Of a DNA stretch of 64,000 nucleotides, positions 40,784-50,062 are shown in pieces (position 1 is the first letter of the stretch; each line of letters starts with the position of its first letter). The DNA is from Massilia aquatica (lineage in GTDB: Bacteria; Pseudomonadota; Gammaproteobacteria; Burkholderiales; Burkholderiaceae_D). The notes beneath the pieces are model-generated. The model searched no databases. It was not told where the DNA came from and saw only the letters and a program-made list of their open reading frames with translations. Where the stretch lies: positions 434,001 through 498,000 of the forward strand of contig NZ_VVIW01000002.1 of NCBI RefSeq assembly GCF_011682045.1, written 5' to 3'. The translations under genes and the position numbers were made by a program.

Positions 40784-41494
40784 TTACTTGCCGAGCAGGG
40801 CAAGCGACTCATTCCACTGCCCGCGCCACGGATAGAGGAAATCGTGAGCCTGGAATGCACGCTTGAGTTGCGAAATCGGCACGCGGTACGCATCGTTCAT
40901 TCCCAGCGCCAGCGTCACCGGGTTCCACATGGCCTGCTTTTTCGATTTGCGGGCGCTGCCCTTGATGCGCGCACCTTCATCGCCAAATATGCCGCCGGCG
41001 TCGTCGAGCGCCTTGTTCATATCGATCCGCAGCATGGTCCCGAATGCGGCCATCACTTCATCCTTGCTGATGCCGACGCGCGCTTCGGTCGCCGTTTCGG
41101 CTACTTCCGGCTTCGGTTCCGCATCGCGTTTGAGTTTGGTGACCAGGCGTTCGAGTTCCTTTTTGAGAAAGCGCAGCTCGTGCAGCTCGCGCCGGAATCC
41201 TGGCGCCGGCAGCTGGGCCACGATTTTGTAGACGTCCTTGGTGACCGTGATCAGCACATCCTCGCTGCCGGCGGCGAGGCGCGCGGTGTCGGCTTCCAGG
41301 AAGATCGGCGCGGCATAACCGCCATTGGCGTCGCCAAACAGATCGGCGTGACTGGCGTCGTAATCGAGCCACACATACGGCGTGAGCGCGTTTTCAATCA
41401 GCCGCGCCAGGGTCCACGGGGTGCCGGTTTGCTGTTCCATCCAGGCGCAGGATTGTTCGGTTGTCGCCCGAAACGGGAGTTCGATGATCGTCAT
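40784..41494 (-). CDS. Hypothetical protein in DsbC-like operon
   Basis: A 236-residue protein from ATG 41494. The N-terminal 90 residues are mixed alpha/beta with Trp/Glu-rich segments (CAWMEQQTGTPWTLARLIENALTPYVWLDYD). The centre is a basic helical stretch (ELHELRFLKKELERLVTKLKRD) and the C-terminus contains KSKKQAMWNPVTLALGMNDAYRVP. This layout resembles DNA-associated accessory proteins of mobile elements, but I cannot name it. It is the first gene of the three-gene operon ending at 39249. Confidence 0.65.
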   Translation of the reverse strand: MTIIELPFRATTEQSCAWMEQQTGTPWTLARLIENALTPYVWLDYDASHADLFGDANGGYAAPIFLEADTARLAAGSEDVLITVTKDVYKIVAQLPAPGFRRELHELRFLKKELERLVTKLKRDAEPKPEVAETATEARVGISKDEVMAAFGTMLRIDMNKALDDAGGIFGDEGARIKGSARKSKKQAMWNPVTLALGMNDAYRVPISQLKRAFQAHDFLYPWRGQWNESLALLGK

Positions 41495-41612
41495 TGTTTG
41501 TCCACTTGCAGAAATTGTGCCACCGGGATGCCCGGTCTGTACCGCCATGATAGGCGATCCACAGTCTCGCCAAGCATTTTAGGATGGCATATGGCGTGAG
41601 ATAATGACCGCC

Positions 41613-42980
41613 ATGACGCTCAAAATCTCCAGGATTCTCCACGCCGGCTACGTGTTCGAATGCGAAGGCACGCGCATCGCATTCGATCCGGTGGTCGAAA
41701 ACCCGTTCAGCCGCAATTGCCACGCCTTTCCCGACGTGCGCTTCGACCATGCACAGTTCCGCGACGTACGGTTCGACGCGGTGTTCATTTCGCACTTCCA
41801 CGACGACCACTGTTCGTTCGACAGCCTCGACTTGCTCGACCGCGCCACGCCGATGTACATCTACTGCCTGTTCGAAGAACTGTTCGAGATGGTGCGCGAG
41901 CTGGGGTTCACCGATGTGCACCAGCTGCGCATCGATGCACCGGTGCAGGTCGGCGCGATCACGGTGATTCCGCGCGAGGCAATGGATGCGGATGTGGACT
42001 CGATGTTCCACGTGCTGGCGGCCGGCCTGAATGTGCTCAATGTCGTCGATTCGTGGATCGACCCGGACATGCTGCCAGCGCTGGCGCGCTTTGCCCCGTG
42101 GGATATGGTGCTGTGGCCGTTCCAGACCATGCGCGAAATCGAAGTCTTGTCGCCCTCGCGCGCCGCGCCCGCGCCGCCGCAGCTGCCGGAAGAATGGATC
42201 GCGCAGCTGGCCGCGCTCAAGCCGCGCTATGTGGTGCCCAGTTCCTGCCAGTTCGTGCAGGAGCCGTGGTCCTGGTATAACCATGCGTTTTTCCCTATTA
42301 CCTACCGCCAGTTCCAGGATGAAGTGGGAGCGGCCCTGCCGGATGCGCAGGTCGTGCGCATGAATCCATCGGTATCATTTGTGCTGGACCGCGACTCGCT
42401 GGTGGCCGCGCCGCCATTGAGCTGGGTAGTGCCGGTGGGCGAACAGGATGTCGATTACCAGTATCACGGCCATGCCACGCCGCCGCGCACGGCCGATATT
42501 GCGCGCCATTTCCCGCCGCTGACGGCGGCCCGGCATGCGCGCGTGATGGATTACTGCGCAACGGGCCTGCTGGAAAAATATCGCGGCATGGAGCTGCCGG
42601 AAGAGAGTTTTTTCGAAAAACCGCGCGTATGGCGCTTATCGGTATTCGATCATGCGGGGGAGGGGACGCATTTTCATTACCGGATCGAGGGTGATCAAAT
42701 CGCGCTGATTGCCGGCGTGCCAGACACCTTGTCGTGGACGACCGAAGTGCCGTTTGCGAGGCTGTATGCGGCGCTGGAACTGGGTGAGGCGCTGACCTCA
42801 ATGTATATGCGCATGAACGACGCGGTGTTCGACCAACAGACCGAGGCCGATCTGCTCGATGCGGAACTGGTGGATGACCCGCTGATCCGCTGCCTGTTTA
42901 ACGATGTGTTCGGGGCTTACCAGGCGGCGCAGTTACGGCGCATACAAGAACGAGGCCAGGTTGTGGACCCAGCGGGCTGA
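41613..42980 (+). CDS. MBL-fold metallo-hydrolase
   Basis: A 455-residue protein. The N-terminal domain is metallo-beta-lactamase-like with His-61, His-63, Asp-65 and His-66 in SHFHDDHC, a dinuclear metal site. The fold opens with KISRILHAGYVFECEGTRIAFDPV. The C-terminal 200 residues are an extra domain of mixed type without a known name. The overall layout resembles the UlaG/RomA side of the superfamily, acting on a phosphodiester or lactone, but the substrate is open. It diverges from the unknown operon at 41494. Its stop abuts the convergent gene at 42981. Confidence 0.85.
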   Translation: MTLKISRILHAGYVFECEGTRIAFDPVVENPFSRNCHAFPDVRFDHAQFRDVRFDAVFISHFHDDHCSFDSLDLLDRATPMYIYCLFEELFEMVRELGFTDVHQLRIDAPVQVGAITVIPREAMDADVDSMFHVLAAGLNVLNVVDSWIDPDMLPALARFAPWDMVLWPFQTMREIEVLSPSRAAPAPPQLPEEWIAQLAALKPRYVVPSSCQFVQEPWSWYNHAFFPITYRQFQDEVGAALPDAQVVRMNPSVSFVLDRDSLVAAPPLSWVVPVGEQDVDYQYHGHATPPRTADIARHFPPLTAARHARVMDYCATGLLEKYRGMELPEESFFEKPRVWRLSVFDHAGEGTHFHYRIEGDQIALIAGVPDTLSWTTEVPFARLYAALELGEALTSMYMRMNDAVFDQQTEADLLDAELVDDPLIRCLFNDVFGAYQAAQLRRIQERGQVVDPAG

Positions 42981-43412
42981 TCACACCCTTTCGAAGATTT
43001 TGTATTCACCGCCGGTAATTTCAAGAAAATTGTCGACGTCGTCTTCCGCGTCCTCGCGCTGCTCGCGTGCCAGATCGGTACCACCTAACCACGAAATCAC
43101 GTTCCCGTTAGCGAGTGGCTCGATGATCAGGATGGCGATGTCATTTGCATCATCGATTGTTCGCGGCGGCGCTTTGAACGCTAAAATTTTCGATGATCCC
43201 GGCAGTGCCGGCCACTCGCCCATTGCCTTGGTCCCAGGCGGCAGACGCGCTTCACTTATTGCATCTGCTATCGACGGGAATTCTCCCGAACACATTGCGA
43301 CAAAGTACTTATCTATTGCAGTAAACAGCGGTGCCGGCTCAGTTAGCCCAAGCTGAGGAACAGGCAAGGCACTTGACGCAGCAAGTTCAACTGCTTTTTC
43401 GGAGTTCGTCAT
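42981..43412 (-). CDS. Small hypothetical protein
   Basis: A 143-residue acidic protein from ATG 43412 (MTNSEKAVELAASS). It has a Pro/Ala-rich start, a mixed centre (ILAFKAPPRTIDDANDIAILIIEP) and an acidic C-terminus (QREDAEDDVDNFLEITGGEYKIF). A longer upstream frame looks non-coding. It has no signal peptide or known motif. It abuts the MBL gene and lies 142 bases downstream of the FHA protein gene on the same strand. Confidence 0.55.
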   Translation of the reverse strand: MTNSEKAVELAASSALPVPQLGLTEPAPLFTAIDKYFVAMCSGEFPSIADAISEARLPPGTKAMGEWPALPGSSKILAFKAPPRTIDDANDIAILIIEPLANGNVISWLGGTDLAREQREDAEDDVDNFLEITGGEYKIFERV

Positions 43413-43554
43413 TGATGACTTTTGTGGTTGAGCGTAAGTGTGCGTCCGGCGGACACTGGAAGTCGGCTGGCTCAGTTTATGAGGATATTGCCAATAAGGC
43501 AAGTAATATGTTTTGTCACGCCGGGGCGACGACCGGAAATGCCAGAAGTCTGGA

Positions 43555-45084
43555 TCAAGCCGTATGCATCTCCGCTGCCGCATGCGTCGATTTCAACGCC
43601 GTGCGCACGATCCAGCATTCCGGATACGACTCGCTGGCAAAGCGCGTATGCCGTGGAAACTGCACCAGCCGGTCCAGCGGCGCACCGGGACTGAGCGCCG
43701 TTTCCTTGCCGGTCGCCGGATCCAGATGCCAGAAACCGCCATTCTGGTGATACAGAACCGGCATCACCGCTGCTCTCGGCGCGGCGCCGAACGGCGCCAG
43801 CGGGAAGCCCGGATGCTTTCCGGGCTCCAAAAAGTAAAAACACTCCGCATGCGCGCCCTGGTCGATGCGGTGCACGATGACGCCATGCGGCATCACCGCC
43901 GTCACACTCAGCACCACAATCCCCTTGATGCTGGCGGAGAGCTCAATGCGCATGCCCAGCCGCAGCGGCACCGGCTTGTTCTTGCCCGGCCACACGCCAT
44001 CGAGCAGGATGCCGTAACGCGACACATCTTCGATCTCGAAGCCGTTCATGCCGCGCCGGATCACCGCGTGGCGCCCGGACAGACGGCGCGTGAGGCCGTC
44101 GCGGTCCTGGCCGTCGTCGCCAAAGTGGGTCAGCAGCACGTCGGCGTCCGGGTCGTACAGTTCAAAGCGGCCCAGCACGCACTCCGGCATTGCAAACAAG
44201 CGCACCTGGCGCTGCGAGCCAGGCTCGGGCGCCGCGTTGACCAGGCAGGCGCAGGCGGTGGGGTGGGGATGCGGCTCGGCATGCGAGGGCACGTCGATTT
44301 CGATCAGGTCTTCGTCCCAGGCAATGGTCGAAAAGCCCATGTCGACCTTGCCCGGCTTGGCGTCCAGATTCAAATGGGCGATTGAGGCGTTGCGCGCGTG
44401 TACGTCGATATCGAGCCGTCCGCCGCCGGACTGGGCGTTCACCCGGGCGATGGACGCGTCGTCGGCCATGACGCGCACGTTTTTGTGGGTCGACAGGAAA
44501 GTCTGGTGGATTTCGGTCAGGGTGGCATCGGGACGCGGCACCAGAATGACCAGGGTGCACACCCATTTATGGCGAATCCGTCCATCTTGCAGGTTGAACA
44601 GCTCGACCTCGATGCGGTATTGCCCATGTTCCTTGCCACGCGATGAAAATTCGATGAACAGCGGGCGCCAGTCGCCGCGCAGGGTGCGCACGAAGGAATG
44701 GCGCGCGTTGCCCTGCGGGATCAATGCCGACTGCAATTGCATGGTGACCAGCGGCGCGCTGTCGGGCGGCATGCCGCGCAGCTCGACCTTGATGGCCTGG
44801 CGTCCGCCGGCGGCGCGCGGGTCGAAGCCGCTGATGTGCAGATGCGGGCGCTGCAGCGCCGGCGGCGCTTCGTCCGGGTAGCTGAACGGCGCGCTGTCCG
44901 GCTTGGCGCTCGGGCGCGCACTGCGCAGGGCGCTGATCAGTTCATAGCTGGAATTGGCGGGCGCGGTCACGGGCACGGCCGCAGCGGGTACGGCGGACTG
45001 CGCGTGGCCATTCGCGCATGCAACTTCCCCTGGCATGACCCAGAAGGTGCAATGCGGATGCAAGGGGTTGTTGCATTTTTTCAT
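43555..45084 (-). CDS. Zinc-finger and FHA domain protein
   Basis: A 509-residue cytoplasmic protein. Residues 4-27 contain Cys-4, His-9, His-11, Cys-12, Cys-23 and His-27, a probable zinc knuckle similar in style to the C-terminal knuckle of the protein at 24473. Residues 75-290 are beta-rich with no known domain. About 295-390 is an FHA domain (VLGRFELYDPDADVLL, LSGRHAVIRR, GFEIEDVSRYGILLDG), which binds phosphothreonine. The last 120 residues are unassigned. It lies downstream of the PP2C gene on the same strand (117 bases). It is a likely reader of kinase output in this system. Confidence 0.82.
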   Translation of the reverse strand: MKKCNNPLHPHCTFWVMPGEVACANGHAQSAVPAAAVPVTAPANSSYELISALRSARPSAKPDSAPFSYPDEAPPALQRPHLHISGFDPRAAGGRQAIKVELRGMPPDSAPLVTMQLQSALIPQGNARHSFVRTLRGDWRPLFIEFSSRGKEHGQYRIEVELFNLQDGRIRHKWVCTLVILVPRPDATLTEIHQTFLSTHKNVRVMADDASIARVNAQSGGGRLDIDVHARNASIAHLNLDAKPGKVDMGFSTIAWDEDLIEIDVPSHAEPHPHPTACACLVNAAPEPGSQRQVRLFAMPECVLGRFELYDPDADVLLTHFGDDGQDRDGLTRRLSGRHAVIRRGMNGFEIEDVSRYGILLDGVWPGKNKPVPLRLGMRIELSASIKGIVVLSVTAVMPHGVIVHRIDQGAHAECFYFLEPGKHPGFPLAPFGAAPRAAVMPVLYHQNGGFWHLDPATGKETALSPGAPLDRLVQFPRHTRFASESYPECWIVRTALKSTHAAAEMHTA

Positions 45085-45201
45085 AGCAATATTCGCCGTT
45101 CGTGAGTGTCAAAGCTTACGCGCTTTTCTTGAAGTGTGGCACGCCAAATGACTGTGCCTAACAACAATATTTGTGTTTTGAAACAACATGTTGTCGAGTC
45201 A

Positions 45202-46185
45202 TCAAGGCTCTCCGCCGTAAACTTGTTGGCTTGCTATCGGCGCCGCCGTTTCATCGTGGACCAGCGGCCGCAGGACGATGGCGGTCAGGTTATCGATATG
45301 CAGTTCGGGCGGCGGGTTGCTTGTCATTTCAGCAAACAAAGCCTCGGTCATGGCGCTTGCGCTCGGCTGCGACTTGAACAGCCCCGGCCAGCGCGCCAGC
45401 CACGCGGCCGGGTCGGCGCACGCCCAGAAACCGTCGCTGGCCAGCAGGTAGACCGCGCGCGGATCGAGCTCCAGCGCGCGCCGGTCCGGCAAGTGGTACA
45501 GGTACGACGGCAAGTTGCGCGGCGACAGTTCGTACAAATCGTCGGCCAGCTCGGCCGGATTGGCAAACGCATTGCCCAGGATGAAGGCTTGCGAGATCTG
45601 GCAGCGATGCTCGCCGTGCACCTGCTGCCACCACTCGTGCTCGCCCAGCAAGCCGCCCATGGCAAAGGCGGTGGCCGGAACGTGGTCGATGGTCATCGGG
45701 GTAACTTGGGCATCGACAATTTCGTACAGGCGCGAATCGCCCACGTGGTACAGCAGCGCCGGCTTGCCGGGGCGCAGTTCGAGCATGGTGAGGGTGGTGC
45801 CGGGACGTTTGCCGGTTACCGGGTCGCAGCCGAAATAGTCCTGCAACTGCGCGTGCAACAGGTCGAGCCGGGCCGACAGCTCGCCTAGCGTGTTGCATGC
45901 TGGCATGTCCAGCAAGCCGCCCACGACCGCTTCGGCCGCCTCGCGCCCGCGTCCGTGGCCGCCCATGCCGTCGAGCACCGCCACGCGCATGTGGCCGTGC
46001 GGCCAGCCGGCCACCTGCTGGCACTGCCCGGCCTGCTCGTAAAGAAACACCGCGCTGCCGCTGCTGTCGATGACCAGGTAATTATCCTGGTTCTCCAGGC
46101 GCTGGAGCGCGTCGGCGCCGGCGCTGGAATGCACCGACACATCGAGATAGGGGCCAAAATCGAGGCTGGGAGCGGCTGTTGTCAT
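45202..46185 (-). CDS. PP2C-type Ser/Thr protein phosphatase
   Basis: A 327-residue phosphatase from ATG 46185. The PPM/PP2C blocks are present: LDGMGGHGRGREAAE (metal-binding Asp-Gly), RPGTTLTML, YHVGDSRLYEI, LLASDGFWA and DNLTAIVLR. The usual first block RxxNED is replaced by RLENQDNYLV, so the metal-binding acidic residue is still available as Asp. It should reverse the phosphorylation made by the kinases at 26722 and 52416. An upstream extension of the open frame to 46290 adds no family residues. Confidence 0.9.
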   Translation of the reverse strand: MTTAAPSLDFGPYLDVSVHSSAGADALQRLENQDNYLVIDSSGSAVFLYEQAGQCQQVAGWPHGHMRVAVLDGMGGHGRGREAAEAVVGGLLDMPACNTLGELSARLDLLHAQLQDYFGCDPVTGKRPGTTLTMLELRPGKPALLYHVGDSRLYEIVDAQVTPMTIDHVPATAFAMGGLLGEHEWWQQVHGEHRCQISQAFILGNAFANPAELADDLYELSPRNLPSYLYHLPDRRALELDPRAVYLLASDGFWACADPAAWLARWPGLFKSQPSASAMTEALFAEMTSNPPPELHIDNLTAIVLRPLVHDETAAPIASQQVYGGEP

Positions 46186-46252
46186 CGGGCGGGGCCGTAA
46201 TATTGGGCAATCCTGACAGGGTATCGGAAAAGATGCCGCGCCATAACGATGA

Positions 46253-47506
46253 TCAGATGGATGTTTCCCGCTTTCCTGTCGCAAGTGCAATGGCGTTGAC
46301 GATCACGCAGGCACCGGCGGCGGCCAGCGCCGCCTGAACGCCGAGCTTGTCGGCCAGCGCGCCCCAGACCATGCTGCCCACCGTGTAGCCGCCGGCCATC
46401 ACGAACAGATAGATCGACAGGGTGCGCGCGCGTATGCTTGCCGGAAAAGCCAGTTGCGCCGCCGCGTTCAGGGTCGACACCGTGGCCGACCAGGCCATGC
46501 CGGCCGCCACGATGAGCGGCACCAGCACGGCCAGCGAGCGGATGAAGGGCAGCAGGCACAGCATGGCGCCGTACACCAGCAGCGACGCGCTCAGCAATCG
46601 CGTCTTGCCGATGCGGCAACGCAGCGACGGCAGCAGGAAGGCGCCGCATACCGCGCCCGCGCCCAGGCTGCCCATCAGGATGCCGAACACGCTCGAATCC
46701 ATGTGCAGCACTTGCTTGACGAACACCGGCAGCAAGGCCGCGAATGCGATGGTCGAAAAAAACACCGTGCACACATTGAGCAGGATGCGGCGGTAGCGCG
46801 CGCAGCCGAACGCAGTGCGCATGCCGAGCTTGAGGCTGCTGGCAAAATCGACCTTCGGGCGCGGCTCGGGCACGCCGTCGCGCCACCACGACCAGTACAC
46901 GGTCAGCAAACCGACAAAGGAGAGCGCATTGACCAGGAACAGCGCGCCGGCCCCGACCCAGTTGAACAGCAGCCCGCCCAGCGCCGGCCCGAGGATGGCC
47001 GCGACGTTATAGCTCAGGTTGTTCAGGGTGGCGGCCGCTTCCACCTCGTCCGGCTCGACCAGGCCCGACATCGAGGCTTGCCAGGCTGGCCACATGAATG
47101 CCGCACCGGTGCCCATGCAGAAAGTCAGGGCCAGCACCGGCGCGGTCGAGATGCGGCCGCTAATCGCCAGCGCGGCCATTACGCACGCGCACAGGGCCAT
47201 GAACAGATTGCAGAAGAACAAAAATTTGGGGCGGTCGACGGCGTCTGCAATCACGCCGGCGAACAGGGCGAACAAAAAGATGGGGATATAGCTGGCGGTC
47301 TGCACCAGGCTGGCGGTGGACGCCGAACTTGCCACAAGGGTAATCAGCCAGGCCGAGGCGAAGGTCTGGGTCCAGGTACCGAGGTTCGATATCAGGTTGG
47401 CGGTCCACAGTTGCCGGTAGCGCGCGTGGCGCAGCGGCTTGGACAAGGGCACCTTGGGCCGCAGCGACGGCGCCGGCAACGGTAGGGACAGGCTCGGTTT
47501 AGGCAT
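46253..47506 (-). CDS. MFS transporter (EntS-like MFS_3 family)
   Basis: A 417-residue 12-helix major facilitator. The N-terminal RHARYRQLWTANLISNLGTWTQ block and GVIADAVDRPKFLF (motif A) match the MFS_3 group that includes the enterobactin exporter EntS. A conserved helix 5 region (AILGPALGGLLF) supports export activity. The substrate is unknown. It breaks up the signalling/cell-wall gene group on the same strand and may be unrelated to it. Confidence 0.88.
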   Translation of the reverse strand: MPKPSLSLPLPAPSLRPKVPLSKPLRHARYRQLWTANLISNLGTWTQTFASAWLITLVASSASTASLVQTASYIPIFLFALFAGVIADAVDRPKFLFFCNLFMALCACVMAALAISGRISTAPVLALTFCMGTGAAFMWPAWQASMSGLVEPDEVEAAATLNNLSYNVAAILGPALGGLLFNWVGAGALFLVNALSFVGLLTVYWSWWRDGVPEPRPKVDFASSLKLGMRTAFGCARYRRILLNVCTVFFSTIAFAALLPVFVKQVLHMDSSVFGILMGSLGAGAVCGAFLLPSLRCRIGKTRLLSASLLVYGAMLCLLPFIRSLAVLVPLIVAAGMAWSATVSTLNAAAQLAFPASIRARTLSIYLFVMAGGYTVGSMVWGALADKLGVQAALAAAGACVIVNAIALATGKRETSI

Positions 47507-47622
47507 GATCGTTTCAGTCTAAAGCGCGTTCATGCCGGGCGTCAACATGCAGGCGCAAATGACCTGCACATTCTCGTCCAAACGTGCACAATAGGCGTTC
47601 TGGCAACCTCTCCGTACTGACA

Positions 47623-48078
47623 ATGCACATCCGTCCTATCGAGCACAGCGATGTCCCCGCCGTGGCCGCCATGTTCCGCGCACTGGCCATCGAGTTCATC
47701 GTTCACGAATCGCCGCCGGAAGCGGCCGCCACCTTCCTGCGCGACAATGATGAAGAGGGATTCATGGGCTTCTTGCGCCTGGGGCACGCCTATCACGTCG
47801 CCGAGATGGATGGCGAACTGGCCGGTTTCATCGCCGTGCGCGAGCGCCAGCATCTGTATCACATGTTCGTGGCCAAAAAATTCCATGGACGCGGCATTGC
47901 GCGCGCCTTGTGGGACGTGGCGCGGCGCGAGGCGATCGTGGCCGGCGGCGACGGCAGCTTTACCGTCAACGCCTCCAACTATGCGCTGCCGGTCTATGAG
48001 GCCATGGGCTTCGAGCGCACCGCGCCGATGCAGTGCGTGAACGGCCTGTATTTCAATCCGATGAAGCGCCCGGCCTGA
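47623..48078 (+). CDS. GNAT family N-acetyltransferase
   Basis: A 151-residue protein starting MHIRPIEHSDVPAVAAMFRAL. It has the acetyl-CoA-binding motif A as MFVAKKFHGRGIARALWD (Q/RxxGxG/A type) and the C-terminal YEAMGFERT block. The acceptor is not predictable. It is the only plus-strand gene between 42980 and 55161, flanked by the MFS gene (divergent) and the SH3-like gene (convergent, seven bases apart). Confidence 0.9.
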   Translation: MHIRPIEHSDVPAVAAMFRALAIEFIVHESPPEAAATFLRDNDEEGFMGFLRLGHAYHVAEMDGELAGFIAVRERQHLYHMFVAKKFHGRGIARALWDVARREAIVAGGDGSFTVNASNYALPVYEAMGFERTAPMQCVNGLYFNPMKRPA

Positions 48079-48084
48079 GAACGG

Positions 48085-48534
48085 TCAGCGCCGCGCTTCC
48101 TCGGCGCGCCGCAGCCACAGGCTGCTCGACCAGCCGCGTACCTCCTTGCCGTCGATGCGCGCGCTGACCTGCCACCAATCGCCGTCGCGCAGTCCGGTGG
48201 TGGTCACCACCGTTCCCGCCGGCGCCACCGCGATGCGCGGCGCGCCGATGCCTTTGTCGGCACGCAGGTTCAGGTCGTCGAAGACGGTGTAGCTCACGCC
48301 CGCATGCGGCGCCAGCGCCGTTGCGGCCATGACCGGAGCGGCGGCCGGCAGCAGCGACAGCAGCAGCGCGCCCAGGCCCCAGGTGCCGGCCACCAGGATG
48401 CCGGCCGCGCGCAGGTTGGGGCGGCGCCACCAGCGCGCGGGCGTCAGCCAGGCCGCCAGCACCAGGGTGGCGATCAGGCCGGCCGCGTAGGCCAGTACGG
48501 TGAGGTAGTCGGTGAGGTAGTTCGGGCTTGGCAT
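48085..48534 (-). CDS. Membrane protein with SH3-like domain
   Basis: A 149-residue protein. Two hydrophobic helices (about 8-31 and 43-66) anchor it, and the remaining 75 residues form a bacterial SH3-type domain (DDLNLRADKGIGAPRIAVAPAGTVV...GDWWQVSARIDGKEVRGWSSSLWL), expected in the periplasm. Such domains often bind peptidoglycan. It follows the FHA-like gene after ten bases in the SEDS/kinase operon, which fits a cell-wall role. Confidence 0.8.
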   Translation of the reverse strand: MPSPNYLTDYLTVLAYAAGLIATLVLAAWLTPARWWRRPNLRAAGILVAGTWGLGALLLSLLPAAAPVMAATALAPHAGVSYTVFDDLNLRADKGIGAPRIAVAPAGTVVTTTGLRDGDWWQVSARIDGKEVRGWSSSLWLRRAEEARR

Positions 48535-48544
48535 GGCACGCTCC

Positions 48545-50062
48545 TCACGCGTCGAAACGCAGCACGTAGTGGCCGGCCACCAGATGGTGACCGGCGGGGA
48601 GCAGGTACGGTTGCTCGGCGCTTGCTTCGCCGATGCTGGCCACGAAGCCCAGTTTGTCGTCGAGGTGATACAGCGCCTGGGTGGCCGACAGGCGCCCGAT
48701 CAGGTATCCGCCCGCTCCCGCCTCGAAGCTGAAGGCGCTGCGCGAGAGGCCAATGCGGTCGGCGCTGGCGCTGTCGGCGCCGCTCACAAGGCGCAGGAAG
48801 CGCGGCGAATCGAGCACGCGCAGCGCGGCCAGCATCGGCGCGCTGCGCCCGAAGGCAAAGCGCGCACCGCTGGCGACCGGCGCCGCAACCGGGTGCGGCA
48901 GCCGCAGCACGGCGCAGTAGCGGTCGGCCATGGCCGGGGCGACCGCCAGCAGGTCGACCGTGCGCGCGTCGACCGGCGTGAAGGTGGCGGGGGCTGCAAT
49001 TGGCTGGCGCCCGGCGCTGGACAGGGCATACAGCTGGTCATCCGCATTCACGCCAAAGGTCAGCGCAGCCGCTTCGCCGTCGGCGGCCAGCATCAGGGAC
49101 GGCGCCAGGGCGATTTCCATCGACACCGCGCCGGTGTCGCGGTAGCGCGAGAGGCAGGGCAGCGCCAGGCCGACCAGACTGACCCGCTGCTGCGCCAGCG
49201 GCGCGTAGGTGGCGTCGCTTTCCATGGGTGCTGCGGCCGGGCGGTGGCTGAAAGGCACGGCGGTGTCGCCGCTGTCGACGTTGGCGGGCGCGCGCGGCTT
49301 CCACACGGCGGCCGGCTTGGCGACAGGCGCGGGGATCGGGGCGGAGCCGGCACGGCGCACGCGCATCAGCAGGCGCGCGGCCGGGTCACCCTTGGCGGTG
49401 ACGACATACTGGCCGCTGAGCGCGTCGAACGCGCAGTCGAACGCCCCCTTGGGCCGCACCTGCACCTCGATGGGTGTGTCGGGACCATCGTTAATGAGCA
49501 AAATGGCGCCGGCGGTGCCGAACGGCCAGCTTGGTACCGCGTGGCTGGCAACGTCGGCGTCGTGGCCGATCAGCGCCAGGCGCTGTTGCGGGTAGATCGG
49601 GCACACCGGCTGCCAGATGGCGCTGTCGCGCGAGGTTTCCACTGTATACAACGGCTGCTCGCCGGCGGCCGGAAGGTAGACCGCGTGGCCGAACTTGACC
49701 TCCACCTGGCCCGGTTCCAGCGCATCGGTGCCGATCACGTCGTAGCGCACGTCGTCGCTGCCGAGCAGGTCGCCAAAGTCCTTCTGGTGCAGGGCAGTGA
49801 GCGACTGCGCCAGGTCGCGCACGCGGGCGCCGCGCGTCAGGTGGCGGTCGTCGTCGACTTCGTCCTGCGCCAGCATCAGGGTGATGTGCGAGAAGCAGCG
49901 CGTGGGAGCGCGCCCGCGATGCTCGCGCGGGGAGCGTTCCAGCAGGTCGCGCAGCAGCGGGCGGCGCGAGAACAGCGCCAGGCCGGGCGCCTGCCACAGG
50001 GTTTCGGCGTTGAACACATCGTTCACCTTGCCCAGGACTTCATGTTGGACGTAGACCGGCAT
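48545..50062 (-). CDS. Large cytoplasmic protein with C-terminal FHA-like domain
   Basis: A 505-residue protein from ATG 50062, which lies inside the 3' end of the SEDS gene (40-base overlap). The first 430 residues are beta-rich and unknown, with no signal peptide. The last 65 residues look like an FHA domain (RIGLSRSAFSFEAGAGGYLIGRLSATQALY...LLPAGHHLVAGHYVLRF), though the usual His in the SxxH motif is Phe, so phosphothreonine binding is doubtful. Translational coupling with the SEDS gene suggests a shared complex. Confidence 0.65.
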   Translation of the reverse strand: MPVYVQHEVLGKVNDVFNAETLWQAPGLALFSRRPLLRDLLERSPREHRGRAPTRCFSHITLMLAQDEVDDDRHLTRGARVRDLAQSLTALHQKDFGDLLGSDDVRYDVIGTDALEPGQVEVKFGHAVYLPAAGEQPLYTVETSRDSAIWQPVCPIYPQQRLALIGHDADVASHAVPSWPFGTAGAILLINDGPDTPIEVQVRPKGAFDCAFDALSGQYVVTAKGDPAARLLMRVRRAGSAPIPAPVAKPAAVWKPRAPANVDSGDTAVPFSHRPAAAPMESDATYAPLAQQRVSLVGLALPCLSRYRDTGAVSMEIALAPSLMLAADGEAAALTFGVNADDQLYALSSAGRQPIAAPATFTPVDARTVDLLAVAPAMADRYCAVLRLPHPVAAPVASGARFAFGRSAPMLAALRVLDSPRFLRLVSGADSASADRIGLSRSAFSFEAGAGGYLIGRLSATQALYHLDDKLGFVASIGEASAEQPYLLPAGHHLVAGHYVLRFDA

